Source: a virus
Virus record (IMG/VR): IMGVR_UViG_3300037069_003784
Span: 1-20,203 of that record
Direction: 5' to 3' (one strand)
Length of the DNA: 20,203 nt
The position numbers and the translations under genes are program-made. Below are positions 1 to 7,140 of this stretch, one piece after another. The notes beneath the pieces are model-generated. The model was not told the origin of the DNA, did not search any database, and worked only from the letters and a program-made list of their open reading frames with translations. The stretch's first letter is position 1. Each line of letters begins with the position of its first letter.

Positions 1-27
1 AGAAAGGAGGGTTCGGGGGGCGCACGC

Positions 28-58
28 GGGCACTATTCGGGGAATTAACTGCCCTTTT
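28..58 (+). terminator. Terminator-like hairpin before the first gene
   Basis: GGGCA at 28-32 pairs with TGCCC at 50-54, and inner ATT (35-37) can pair with AAT (43-45). Four T follow, and they also form the first bases of the TTTTGACAC motif. The stem is short and interrupted, so termination is uncertain. It may end an upstream transcript lying outside the window. Confidence 0.3.
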
Positions 59-63
59 GACAC
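56..63 (+). promoter_or_regulatory. TTTGACAY start-proximal motif, copy 1
   Basis: TTTGACAC begins 19 nt upstream of the GTG chosen as start of the first gene. A TTG inside the motif would extend the reading frame by six codons. It is not chosen as start, because in other copies that TTG is out of frame or runs into a stop. Confidence 0.5.
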
Positions 64-74
64 TTTCGCGGGTC

Positions 75-452
75 GTGCAAAACATCAGCTTCGCCCTCAC
101 CACTGAACAGGTGCGTTACGGATTCGCGACGGGCGAGATTCTGAAGGACGTCACCAGGCGAATCGGTTGGCTGAATTTGCGGGAAGGCATGAAGCTTCGG
201 GCCTGCGTGAAGTGCATGGGATTGAAAAAGGGGCAAAAACCGGAAGTGCTCGGCACAATTGCCGTGGTCTCGGTCCGTCGGGAGCCGCTTCTGGTGATCA
301 CCCCCGACGAGGTGAAGCGCGAAGGCTTCCCGGGCAAATCTCCCAAGTGGTTCATCAAACTCTTCGCCCGCACTCACAAAGATCCACGCACGAAGGCACC
401 GGCCCGTCCGTCGACCGTCGTCACGCGGATCGAATTCCGATATGTTCGGTGA
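75..452 (+). CDS. ASCH-domain-like phage protein
   Basis: This 125-residue protein has features I associate with small ASCH-fold proteins of phages. They are a VTRRIGWLNLREG segment near residues 28-40 (ASCH proteins typically carry a [KT]xTRR strand-loop), a central IAVVSVRREPL strand, and an EGFPG..P.WF..LF helix near residues 80-97. ASCH domains resemble PUA domains and are proposed to bind RNA or modified nucleosides; the specific role here is unknown. GTG at 75 is chosen because it sits 19 nt from the start of TTTGACAC, as in other genes here, and the conserved-looking region begins directly after it (VQNISFAL). The 3' end overlaps the small terminase gene by 11 nt, which puts it at the head of the packaging operon. 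Confidence 0.7.
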   Translation: MQNISFALTTEQVRYGFATGEILKDVTRRIGWLNLREGMKLRACVKCMGLKKGQKPEVLGTIAVVSVRREPLLVITPDEVKREGFPGKSPKWFIKLFARTHKDPRTKAPARPSTVVTRIEFRYVR

Positions 453-1227
453 GGGAACGGGAGAGCTACCCTTAGGTGGGGTGCCGGGGAGCGGGGAAAA
501 GCCTGCGGCTCCGGCGGCTCGCGGCTTCTACGCGCAAAAGCAGGAAGCCTACTGCGACGTCTACAGCGCGAGCCTCAAGACCATCAAGAATTGGATCGCC
601 GAGGGGAAGGAATCCGGAAAACTTCCCCCGCTCGACTCGCCGGCCGACATGCCCGGCTGGTGGACGCTCGTCCATCCCAAGCGCTCCGTCCCTGCCCGCA
701 TCCTCGGCGCCGCTCAGGAAGCGCGCCTCGCCGCCAAAAAATCCGCCCCGCCCTCCGGGCAACCCAACACGCCCCCTCTTCCCCCGTCGCCGCCGCGCGA
801 ACCCTCCACGCACGCCGTCGGCTACGCCGCCTCGTTGAATCGCCTGCGACAAGCCGAGGCCGACACCTTCGCCGACTTCGAAGCCGCGCAAGCCATCCGC
901 AACGACGAAGGCAACAAAGACCTCGCCGCCATCGAGCAGGCCCGCCGCATCTGGCAGGAAACCGCCGAACAACTCCGTACGCAGGAAGCGCAAGCCTCCA
1001 AGGTCCTCGAGAAATCCGGCGAGCTCCTTCCCAGCGGCGAAGTCCGCTCCCAGCTCATGCAACTGCACGGCCCGATCGTCTCCGGCCTGCGCTCCCTTTA
1101 TCTCCGCATCCTGACGAAGGCCGGCAACATCCCGCTCGCCGAGGCGAAGCAGCATTTCGAAACGGAAATCAACCGCATGCTCCGCGAGCTCATCAGCAGC
1201 GAGTTTGCGCCTGCCGCCGATGCTTGA
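442..1227 (+). CDS. Terminase small subunit (Nu1-like), putative
   Basis: This 261-residue protein directly precedes and overlaps the large terminase, the usual place of the DNA-recognition subunit. Residues about 28-55 (YAQKQEAYCDVYSASLKTIK, then NWIAEGK) look like a winged-helix/helix-turn-helix segment of the kind that binds cos/pac sites. A Pro/Ala-rich linker follows near residues 98-125. A long charged helical region (about 130-195) is probably a coiled coil for oligomerisation, and the C-terminal helix could contact the large subunit. The start is ATG 442, inside the preceding gene; an in-frame GTG at 481 is the alternative. The assignment depends on position and the N-terminal DNA-binding pattern, since small terminases diverge strongly. 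Confidence 0.7.
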   Translation: MFGEGTGELPLGGVPGSGEKPAAPAARGFYAQKQEAYCDVYSASLKTIKNWIAEGKESGKLPPLDSPADMPGWWTLVHPKRSVPARILGAAQEARLAAKKSAPPSGQPNTPPLPPSPPREPSTHAVGYAASLNRLRQAEADTFADFEAAQAIRNDEGNKDLAAIEQARRIWQETAEQLRTQEAQASKVLEKSGELLPSGEVRSQLMQLHGPIVSGLRSLYLRILTKAGNIPLAEAKQHFETEINRMLRELISSEFAPAADA

Positions 1228-3385
1228 TGTCCGCCCATTCCTCGTTGCCTGCCTCGCCGGCATCTACGCCCCACGCACCGCCCTAAACGCCTGGCAGTGG
1301 GGCCAGCACAACATCCGCCTCGGCAGCAAAGAATCCATCGACTTCGAAGGCGAGTGGGACAGCGAATTCACCGCCTACGTCCGCATCGTCATGGAATTCG
1401 TCACCGGCGATTTCGGCGAAGACGTCGAGTTCCTCCCTGGCTTCGAGGACGTCGAATGGCGCGAGATGATCGTCCAGAAATCCAGCCAACTCGGCTTCAC
1501 CCTGGCCTACCTCATCATCGTCGCCTACTGGATCGCCGAGATTCGCCAGAACTGCGCCTTCTGCATCGATAACATCACCGAGGCCCGGCGTATCAGCATC
1601 GCCCGCCTCCAGCCGATGCTCAACACCTGCAAGGCCACCAAAGCCAAGCTCGAGGAAGCCGAGGACGAACAAAGCAACCTCACCCTCTATCTCCTCGCCT
1701 GCGTCGTCTACATGATGGGCTCTTACGGTAAGGGCACCTGGCGCAACAAATCGCTCAGCCTTTGCATTCAGGACGAAGGCGACGCCTACAAATACGACGA
1801 CGAGTTACACCCCTTCGATGCCGCCAAAAACCGCCTCAAAGCCGTCAGCGGAGGCCGCCACATCTTCGGCGGCGCGCCCGAGACCGAGGAACATCTCACC
1901 GCCAAGCTCGAGAAAACCGGCACCCAGCACCGCCTCTTCCTTCCGTGCCCACACTGCGGCCACTACCAGCGCCTCGTCTGGGATAACATGCGATTCTCCC
2001 ATTGCCGCGACACCACCGGCGAATGGGACCTCGAGCGCGTCCGCCGCGAGACCTTTTACGAGTGCGAATTCTCGCTCTGCCACAAGCCAATTTACGAAGA
2101 CAAGCACATGCCGGAAATGCTCCGGCGCCGCAAATGGCGCCAGACCAATAAGAAGCCATTCCCGCGCCGGCTCAGTATTCAAATCAGCGACCTTTACTCC
2201 CCATTCACCGAGGCCAACTGGGGAGAAATCGCCGTCGAATTCATCGGCGCCCAGGGCAACCCCGCGCTCCTCGCCAGTTGGAAGAAAAACCGCATGGGCG
2301 AAGCAAGCGCCCTGCAAAGCGACTCCCGCACCCCCGATAACATCGACAAGCTCCGCGGGTGGACACCGCCCGGCGAAGAGCCGCCCGAGCCTGGTCAACC
2401 TTACCGGCACAACTACTTGCGCGGCACCATCCCCGTCGAGCCGTGCCTCGTCGCCGTCCTCGCCGACGTGCAAAAGGAAGTCAAGAAATGGGTCAAGGTC
2501 GGCTATCTGCCAGACGGCGAAATCTACGTCATCGACTGGGGGCAATGCCTCTCCTTCGAAGAGTTATCCATGATCGCCGAGGACCCGGTTCCCGTCGGCG
2601 TGATTCCCATTCGCAACGGCAAGACGCGCTGGGAAGCCGAGGACGAATGGGACGGCCCCACGGTCACCGCCACCGTAGGCCTCATCGATGAAGGCTACGC
2701 CGAGCTCCTCGCCGACACCCGCGCCTTCTGTCAGCACACCATCCTCTCCGGCGCCTCCTGCTCCTTCTTCCCTTCTCGCGGCCGCGGCGGCATCACCGTC
2801 CGCTACACCGTCCAGGAATCCGAGACCGAGGCCCTCGGCGAGGCCCTCCGCGTCTACCATTTCTCGGACAACGATTTCAAAAAGTCCCTCTACATCGCCC
2901 GCATCGCCCGCCGCGTGAAACCCGTCAAAGGCATCGAACCTGGTCCGCGCCTCCACATGCCCTCGCATCTCGACCGCGATTTCAAAGCCGAGCTCTGCTC
3001 CGAAAAGCTGTCGCAGAAAAAAGAAGACGGCATGACCCGCGAAGAGTGGATAAAAACCGCCGGCACCCCGAACGATTGGGGCGACGCGCTCAAAAACGCC
3101 CTCGTCCTCTGGCACGTCATGTGGATGGAATTCCGCGACTGGACACCCAGTTTCGAGAAGGAAAAACCCGCCGCATCAAAGGAGCCGGAAAACACCATTC
3201 CGGAAACGTCCAATCCGTCCCACGCCAAGGTGCTGCAATACCTCGCCAACGCCGGAGGCCAAGTGACCGTCCAGCAATTCGATGAGGATCACGACCCCAT
3301 CGGCCCGCGATTGCGCACCGCCATGTATCTCGAGGGCCTCGTCGAAGACGTCCGCGAAAAGGTTTGGATCAGAGGATGGTTCTGA
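1220..3385 (+). CDS. Terminase large subunit, lambda GpA family
   Basis: This 721-residue packaging motor pumps DNA into the prohead and cuts genome ends. Residue numbers are from ATG 1220, which overlaps the small terminase by 8 nt; a TTG at 1205 is rejected. The N-terminal ATPase shows the GpA-type P-loop QKSSQLGFT near 86-94, followed by the family pattern ending in RLQPML. Other motifs are a Walker-B-like CIQDEGDAY (182-190), a coupling segment GGAPET (217-222) and a Cys cluster CPHC (243-246). The nuclease half has an Asp in VLADVQ (416), LIDEG (490) and NDWGDA (619, 622), consistent with an RNase H-fold metal site. A C-terminal extension (about 670-721, HAKVLQYLANAGGQVTVQQF onward) resembles a small winged helix. 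GpA terminases usually make cohesive ends; no cos site was identified. Confidence 0.95.
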   Translation: MLDVRPFLVACLAGIYAPRTALNAWQWGQHNIRLGSKESIDFEGEWDSEFTAYVRIVMEFVTGDFGEDVEFLPGFEDVEWREMIVQKSSQLGFTLAYLIIVAYWIAEIRQNCAFCIDNITEARRISIARLQPMLNTCKATKAKLEEAEDEQSNLTLYLLACVVYMMGSYGKGTWRNKSLSLCIQDEGDAYKYDDELHPFDAAKNRLKAVSGGRHIFGGAPETEEHLTAKLEKTGTQHRLFLPCPHCGHYQRLVWDNMRFSHCRDTTGEWDLERVRRETFYECEFSLCHKPIYEDKHMPEMLRRRKWRQTNKKPFPRRLSIQISDLYSPFTEANWGEIAVEFIGAQGNPALLASWKKNRMGEASALQSDSRTPDNIDKLRGWTPPGEEPPEPGQPYRHNYLRGTIPVEPCLVAVLADVQKEVKKWVKVGYLPDGEIYVIDWGQCLSFEELSMIAEDPVPVGVIPIRNGKTRWEAEDEWDGPTVTATVGLIDEGYAELLADTRAFCQHTILSGASCSFFPSRGRGGITVRYTVQESETEALGEALRVYHFSDNDFKKSLYIARIARRVKPVKGIEPGPRLHMPSHLDRDFKAELCSEKLSQKKEDGMTREEWIKTAGTPNDWGDALKNALVLWHVMWMEFRDWTPSFEKEKPAASKEPENTIPETSNPSHAKVLQYLANAGGQVTVQQFDEDHDPIGPRLRTAMYLEGLVEDVREKVWIRGWF

Positions 3386-3388
3386 GCG

Positions 3389-3415
3389 GGTCTACGGGAA
3401 TCCCCATAGACCTTT
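3389..3415 (+). terminator. Hairpin between terminase and gpW-slot gene
   Basis: GGTCTA (3389-3394) pairs with TAGACC (3407-3412). After one C/A mismatch GGG pairs with CCC, closing a 4-nt loop. Only three T follow and they belong to TTTGACAC. It may be a weak terminator, a processing site, or a structure working with the motif. Confidence 0.4.
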
Positions 3416-3420
3416 GACAC
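3413..3420 (+). promoter_or_regulatory. TTTGACAY start-proximal motif, copy 2
   Basis: TTTGACAC begins 20 nt before ATG 3433 and abuts the 3' arm of the hairpin at 3389-3412. The TTG within it is out of frame with the gene, so it is not a start codon. Confidence 0.5.
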
Positions 3421-3432
3421 TTCCGCCCCGCA

Positions 3433-3747
3433 ATGGCGGATTCCGACAAATACGAAGCTTTCCTCACCTTCCTGCGGAGGGCCTACAAGACCGGCCTCAA
3501 ATCGCAGACGGACATCGAGGCCATGGCCCTCGACGCCGCCTTGAAGATGGTCGACGGCACCACCCTCCTTGAAATCACCTTCGAAGGCGGCGGCAACTCC
3601 CGCTCCGTCGTCAGTTGCGACCCGAGCGTGGTCTCCCTGGCCTGTGAGGATTTCCTCAAGGAAATCGACCCCGCCAATCAGTGCGTCGCCAACGCCGACC
3701 CCCGCGTCCGTTACCTGGACATGTCCGGAGGCCACATCGAACCATGA
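3433..3747 (+). CDS. Small head protein in gpW (head-tail joining) position
   Basis: This 104-residue acidic protein lies between the large terminase and the portal, where lambda encodes gpW. Residues about 27-58 (DIEAMALDAALKMVDG, then LLEITFEGGG) give a helix followed by a beta hairpin, and a helix follows near 65-80. That order recalls the alpha-beta-alpha arrangement of gpW, but the protein is longer and no diagnostic residue was recognised. Its TGA overlaps the portal ATG (ATGA), implying translational coupling. Function is inferred from position; a head-tail adaptor is the most economical guess. Confidence 0.55.
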   Translation: MADSDKYEAFLTFLRRAYKTGLKSQTDIEAMALDAALKMVDGTTLLEITFEGGGNSRSVVSCDPSVVSLACEDFLKEIDPANQCVANADPRVRYLDMSGGHIEP

Positions 3748-5438
3748 GCCGCAAGCGCGCCAAACGGTCCGGCGATTCCGGAGCCAACAACACCATCATC
3801 GCCGACACGCCCCACATCTCCACCGGCGGCGGCGGTTCCATCTTCGCCGGCGCGAATTTCTCCACCCGCCGCGGCTACATCTACGTCCCGACCATCGAGA
3901 CCAAGCGCGAGCTCGATTCCTATTCGCACCGCGAGCTCCTTCGCCGCGCCCGTTGGCTCCGCCGCAATACCGGCTTCACCCGCCGATGCATCCACGGCAT
4001 CGCAAACATGGTCGGCTCCATGTCCCCCCGCGCACTCACCGGTGACAAGGAATGGAACAAAGCCGCCGAGACTCTCTTCGAACAGCGCGCCGGCTCCGCC
4101 CTCACCTTCGACAAGACCGGCCGTTTCAACGTCTACAACTACCAGCCGCTCGTCACCCGCACCCGCCTCGGCGACGGCGACATCCTCTCCGTCCTCACCG
4201 AGACCGATAACAATTCCGGCGGCGCCATGGTCATGACTTACGAGGCGCACCAGATCCGCGACCTCCGCGGCGACACCGCCGACTCCCAGCGCCGCGCCGG
4301 CATCATCTCGAATCCCTTGGGTCGCCCCGTCGCCGTCAACATCCTGGCCGATCCGTTGACCATGGACAGCGTGCAAATCCCCGTCTCCGATTGCGTGCTC
4401 AATGCCGACTACGAAAGCTTCGGCTGGCAGCGTGGCGTCACCGCCCTCCATTGCGCCATCAATCATCTCCTCGACTCCACGGAAATCATCTCCGACGTCA
4501 AGCTCGCCATCAAAGGCTCGAGCCGCGTCGGTTACTGGGAGTTTACCCCGGAAGGCAAAACGCGCAGCACCCCCGGCCTCAAGGATCAGGCCATGCCGCG
4601 TCGCCCCGGCACTCGCGGCGGCCCGGAAGTCGCCAAGACTGCCCACGGCAACGAAGTCCTCCTCGAGGACGCCTGGCGCGGCGGCAAAATCCCCTCCCTC
4701 GACCCCGGCAAGGAAATCCGCCAACTCCTCGACGAACGCCCGCACCCGAACAGCATGGCCCTCCTCGAGTGGCTCAACCGCGATATCGCCGCCGGCCTCG
4801 ACATGTCGAGCGACGTCCTCTGGAACATCGCCAAACTCGGCGGTGCCAGCGTCCGTTACGTCCTCGCCGATGCCCAGACGACCATTGAGCGGCATCAGCA
4901 AATCCTCGTCGACCAATTTCTCACCCGCTTTTGGGTCTACTTCATCGCCAAGGAAATGAAGGCCGGACGCCTTCGCAAATGTCAGGACCCGACCTGGTGG
5001 GCGGTCGGCTGGCAACCGCCCGCCAAGCTCACCGTCGACATCGCCCGCGATGGCAAGCTCAGCATCGATCTTCACCGCGTCGGCATGCTCACTATCAAGC
5101 GCTGGTATGGACTGCAGGGCCTCGACGACGAGACCGAGGATCAAACCCACGTCGAGACCTACGCCCGCCGGCTCGCCATGTGCATCGACGTTCAGAAGGA
5201 GTGGAACGCCAAAGGCTACCCCATCAAGATCGACCCGGAAAAAGTCTTCCCCACGACCATCCCCGGCGTGCACCCACCGATCGGCAACGACAACACCGAC
5301 ATCTCCGCCGACATCTCCGCCGACATCTCCGCCGACGGCTCCTCCGACGGAGGCGGCAACTCCAACCTCAACACCGCCGAACGTTTCTCCTACATCGAAA
5401 ACACCCTCGAGGAACTGAAACAAAAATTCGCGGCGTAG
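3744..5438 (+). CDS. Portal protein, lambda gpB family
   Basis: This 564-residue protein would form the dodecameric ring at one capsid vertex through which DNA passes and to which the terminase and tail dock. The length is close to lambda gpB (533). The N-terminal RELLRRARWLRRNTGFTRRC followed by IHGIANMVG is typical of phage_portal_2 proteins (arginine-rich helix, then the GxV..m..P entry). A central GDGDILSVLTE strand and a C-terminal helical crown also fit. ATG 3744 overlaps the preceding stop; a GGAGG at 3727-3731 lies upstream at a longer than usual spacing. The poorly conserved C-terminus carries a threefold ISAD repeat and ends in a short charged helix (YIENTLEELKQKF), which may be a coiled-coil contact. 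Confidence 0.93.
   Translation: MSRKRAKRSGDSGANNTIIADTPHISTGGGGSIFAGANFSTRRGYIYVPTIETKRELDSYSHRELLRRARWLRRNTGFTRRCIHGIANMVGSMSPRALTGDKEWNKAAETLFEQRAGSALTFDKTGRFNVYNYQPLVTRTRLGDGDILSVLTETDNNSGGAMVMTYEAHQIRDLRGDTADSQRRAGIISNPLGRPVAVNILADPLTMDSVQIPVSDCVLNADYESFGWQRGVTALHCAINHLLDSTEIISDVKLAIKGSSRVGYWEFTPEGKTRSTPGLKDQAMPRRPGTRGGPEVAKTAHGNEVLLEDAWRGGKIPSLDPGKEIRQLLDERPHPNSMALLEWLNRDIAAGLDMSSDVLWNIAKLGGASVRYVLADAQTTIERHQQILVDQFLTRFWVYFIAKEMKAGRLRKCQDPTWWAVGWQPPAKLTVDIARDGKLSIDLHRVGMLTIKRWYGLQGLDDETEDQTHVETYARRLAMCIDVQKEWNAKGYPIKIDPEKVFPTTIPGVHPPIGNDNTDISADISADISADGSSDGGGNSNLNTAERFSYIENTLEELKQKFAA
5298..5333 (+). repeat. Tandem 12-bp repeat in portal gene
   Basis: Three perfect copies of GACATCTCCGCC encode (D)ISA repeats in the Ser/Asp/Gly-rich tail of the portal protein. 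The pattern suggests slipped-strand expansion in a disordered linker. Confidence 0.9.
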
Positions 5439-5458
5439 GATGGAACCGGTTCCATCCT
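5437..5458. repeat. 22-bp perfect palindrome at the portal stop codon
   Basis: Each half is AGGATGGAACC and its reverse complement, with no spacer, so the portal TAG is included in the left arm. It could fold as an RNA hairpin with a tight loop or bind a dimeric protein. No T-run follows, so it is not a typical intrinsic terminator. Confidence 0.8.
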
Positions 5459-5470
5459 CGGATAGCGCGG

Positions 5471-5503
5471 CTCTCAACCCTCAACTCTCAACTCTCAACT
5501 TTC
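5471..5503 (+). repeat. (CTCAACT)n heptad array 1
   Basis: GCGGCTCTCAACC followed by three further CTCAACT-type heptads, ending 8 nt before GTG 5511. It fills the place where a ribosome binding site would be expected. Confidence 0.9.
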
Positions 5504-5510
5504 TCCCGCC

Positions 5511-6365
5511 GTGAAATACGCCCGCATCCTCTCCGCGTTCTACTTCCAGCCCTGGAATATGATCGTCGAAAAGCACCGCAGCATGGGCCAAATCCTACAA
5601 CAACACGTCCGCGGCGAATTGCAGGCCGAACCCATGCCCCGCTTCCGCGCCGCCGTCGAGCCGGGCGTCGTCGGCCCCGTCGATGACGACGGCACACCCC
5701 TCGTCCCGCAAATGGAAATCATCGGCAACATCGCCATCATCCCCGTGCAAGGCGTCCTCGGCCGTCACCTCGATTTTCTCGACCTCTGGTGCGGTGGCTG
5801 CGACTACGATCACGTCTGCGAGATGGCCGAGCTTGCCGACGCCAACCCCTTCGTCGCCAAGATCCTTTTCAATATCTCTTCCCCCGGCGGTAGCGCCACT
5901 GGCAACCCCGAGGCCGCCGCTCGCATCGCGGCGCTCGATAAACCGACCATCGCCTACGGTGACGAAATGATTGGCTCCGCCGCCTACTGGCTCGCCTCCC
6001 AGTGCGACGCCATCTTCGTTGCACCGAGCATGCAAATCGGCAGCATCGGCAGCTATCTCGCCGCCATCGACACCAGCCGCGAATTTGAGATGCAAGGCTG
6101 GAAGCTCATGCTCTTCCGCAGTGGCGACCTCAAAGGCTCGCAAGTCGACGGCCACGAGTGGACGCAAAAGGAAATCGATTACTTCCAGCAACAGGTTTCC
6201 TACGTCGGCAACATGTTCAAGCAAGGCGTCCTCTCCAACCGTCCGCAGATCGCCGCCGAAGACATGCAAGGCCAAGGTTTCTTCGGCGCGCAAGCCGTCG
6301 ACAAAGGCCTCGCCGACGGCGTGTGCGACGACATCTGCACCCTCCTGGCCGCTCTGCAGGTATAG
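5511..6365 (+). CDS. Head maturation protease, S49 (SppA/ClpP-like) family
   Basis: This 284-residue serine protease presumably processes scaffold and/or capsid proteins inside the prohead, like lambda gpC. The S49 hallmarks are clear: the SSPGG oxyanion loop (123-127), the nucleophile Ser156 in GDEMIGSAAYW, the GSIGSY segment (177-182), and general-base Lys208 in SGDLKGS. The Ser-Lys distance of 52 residues equals that of bacterial single-domain SppA (Ser147/Lys199 in Bacillus). The first about 40 residues precede the protease fold. GTG 5511 directly follows heptad array 1; an in-frame ATG at 5559 is an alternative. The C-terminus ends with the protease domain, so any scaffold must be separate, and the next gene is the candidate. 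Confidence 0.93.
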   Translation: MKYARILSAFYFQPWNMIVEKHRSMGQILQQHVRGELQAEPMPRFRAAVEPGVVGPVDDDGTPLVPQMEIIGNIAIIPVQGVLGRHLDFLDLWCGGCDYDHVCEMAELADANPFVAKILFNISSPGGSATGNPEAAARIAALDKPTIAYGDEMIGSAAYWLASQCDAIFVAPSMQIGSIGSYLAAIDTSREFEMQGWKLMLFRSGDLKGSQVDGHEWTQKEIDYFQQQVSYVGNMFKQGVLSNRPQIAAEDMQGQGFFGAQAVDKGLADGVCDDICTLLAALQV

Positions 6366-6395
6366 GGGCGTCGTACCGCGAGGAGACGAGGGTGC

Positions 6396-6403
6396 TTTGA
6401 CAT
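6396..6403 (+). promoter_or_regulatory. TTTGACAY start-proximal motif, copy 3
   Basis: TTTGACATCCGAGCG lies 37 nt before the ATG of the next gene, further than in other copies. The first 11 bases match the copy upstream of the capsid gene. Confidence 0.45.
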
Positions 6404-6432
6404 CCGAGCGAACCGACACCCGCTCGAACATC

Positions 6433-7065
6433 ATGAACACTCGCCGCACTTCCCGTCCCCTGACTCTCGTCCTCATCGGCATCGCTGCTTTGTCGGCGAT
6501 GTGCTTCGCCGTTCCGGCTCACGCCGAAGGCACCTCCGCGCCGCCCGCTCCCGCGCCGGCCGCCACTGCTCCCGCGGCTCCGTCCGCGCCCGAGCAGCAA
6601 CCCGGCGACACCACTCCTCCAGTCACCGCCCCGAAGAAAAAGGACGAGGAAGAAACCGCCGCCGGCGGCAATAACACCCAACCGGCGCCCCGCGCCGGCC
6701 TCGGCACCCGCGTCTCCGCCGTGCTCAGCACCCTCCGAGGTCAAGGTGCCGTCGTCTCCCAACTGGCCGACCGTGACCGCATCATCACCGACCTGCGCTC
6801 GCAGCTCGCCAAAGCGACCGGCTCCGTCACCTCCCTCACCACCGAGCGTGACACTCTCCGCAACGAGCTCAACCAGATCGAGTCCGCCATGCGCACCCTC
6901 GAGGGCGAACGCCGCGACGTCGCCGAAACCGTCGCATCCCTTGGCTTCGATCCCAAGAAGCTCCCCGCGCAAAACTCCGGCGATGCCCCCGAAAAGAAGG
7001 CCCACGAAGTCTCCTCCGAGGAAGCCAATCTCGCCGCCCTCAACAAGGCTTTCGGCAGCAACTAA
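6433..7065 (+). CDS. Secreted-like coiled-coil protein in the scaffold slot
   Basis: This 210-residue protein begins with a clear signal-peptide pattern: RR near the start, a hydrophobic stretch LVLIGIAALSAMCFAV, and an AHA|E cleavage-like site near residue 31. A Pro/Ala-rich, then Lys/Glu-rich linker follows (about 33-80). A heptad-patterned helix runs from about 100 to 165 (LADRDRIITDLRSQL, then LTTERDTLRNELNQIESAM), and the C-terminus is charged. Between protease and major capsid genes one expects an alpha-helical scaffold, and the coiled coil fits that. A signal peptide does not. An in-frame GTG at 6721 could give a 114-residue form without it, like the nested scaffold of lambda. A moron envelope protein is the other reading. 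Confidence 0.6.
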   Translation: MNTRRTSRPLTLVLIGIAALSAMCFAVPAHAEGTSAPPAPAPAATAPAAPSAPEQQPGDTTPPVTAPKKKDEEETAAGGNNTQPAPRAGLGTRVSAVLSTLRGQGAVVSQLADRDRIITDLRSQLAKATGSVTSLTTERDTLRNELNQIESAMRTLEGERRDVAETVASLGFDPKKLPAQNSGDAPEKKAHEVSSEEANLAALNKAFGSN

Positions 7066-7073
7066 CACGCCCC

Positions 7074-7081
7074 TTTGACAT
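7074..7081 (+). promoter_or_regulatory. TTTGACAY start-proximal motif, copy 4
   Basis: TTTGACATCCGCGAACGCC is followed at 19 nt by ATT rather than ATG, with a stop five codons on. The capsid ATG lies 67 nt downstream of the motif start, so this leader is longer than those of the other motif-bearing genes. Confidence 0.45.
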
Positions 7082-7140
7082 CCGCGAACGCCATTAGGCC
7101 TTCGCTCTAACCACTCGCAAACCCCAAAGCACCCATTTCC

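Noticed and set aside
57-74. TTG inside TTTGACA as translation start (also at 18021)
   Set aside because: The same TTG is followed by a stop codon at 9612 and is out of frame at 3414 and 12929. The motif is therefore a leader element, not a start.
3413-3435. TTGACA as a conventional sigma-70 -35 box
   Set aside because: With 17-nt spacing the -10 would lie on or after the start codon, and no TATAAT-like sequence is there. It is kept only as an unexplained motif.
3711-5477. 588-codon open frame on the minus strand
   Set aside because: Antisense to the portal gene, low-complexity composition, no leader. The same holds for long minus frames at 6217-7764 and 12975-14549.
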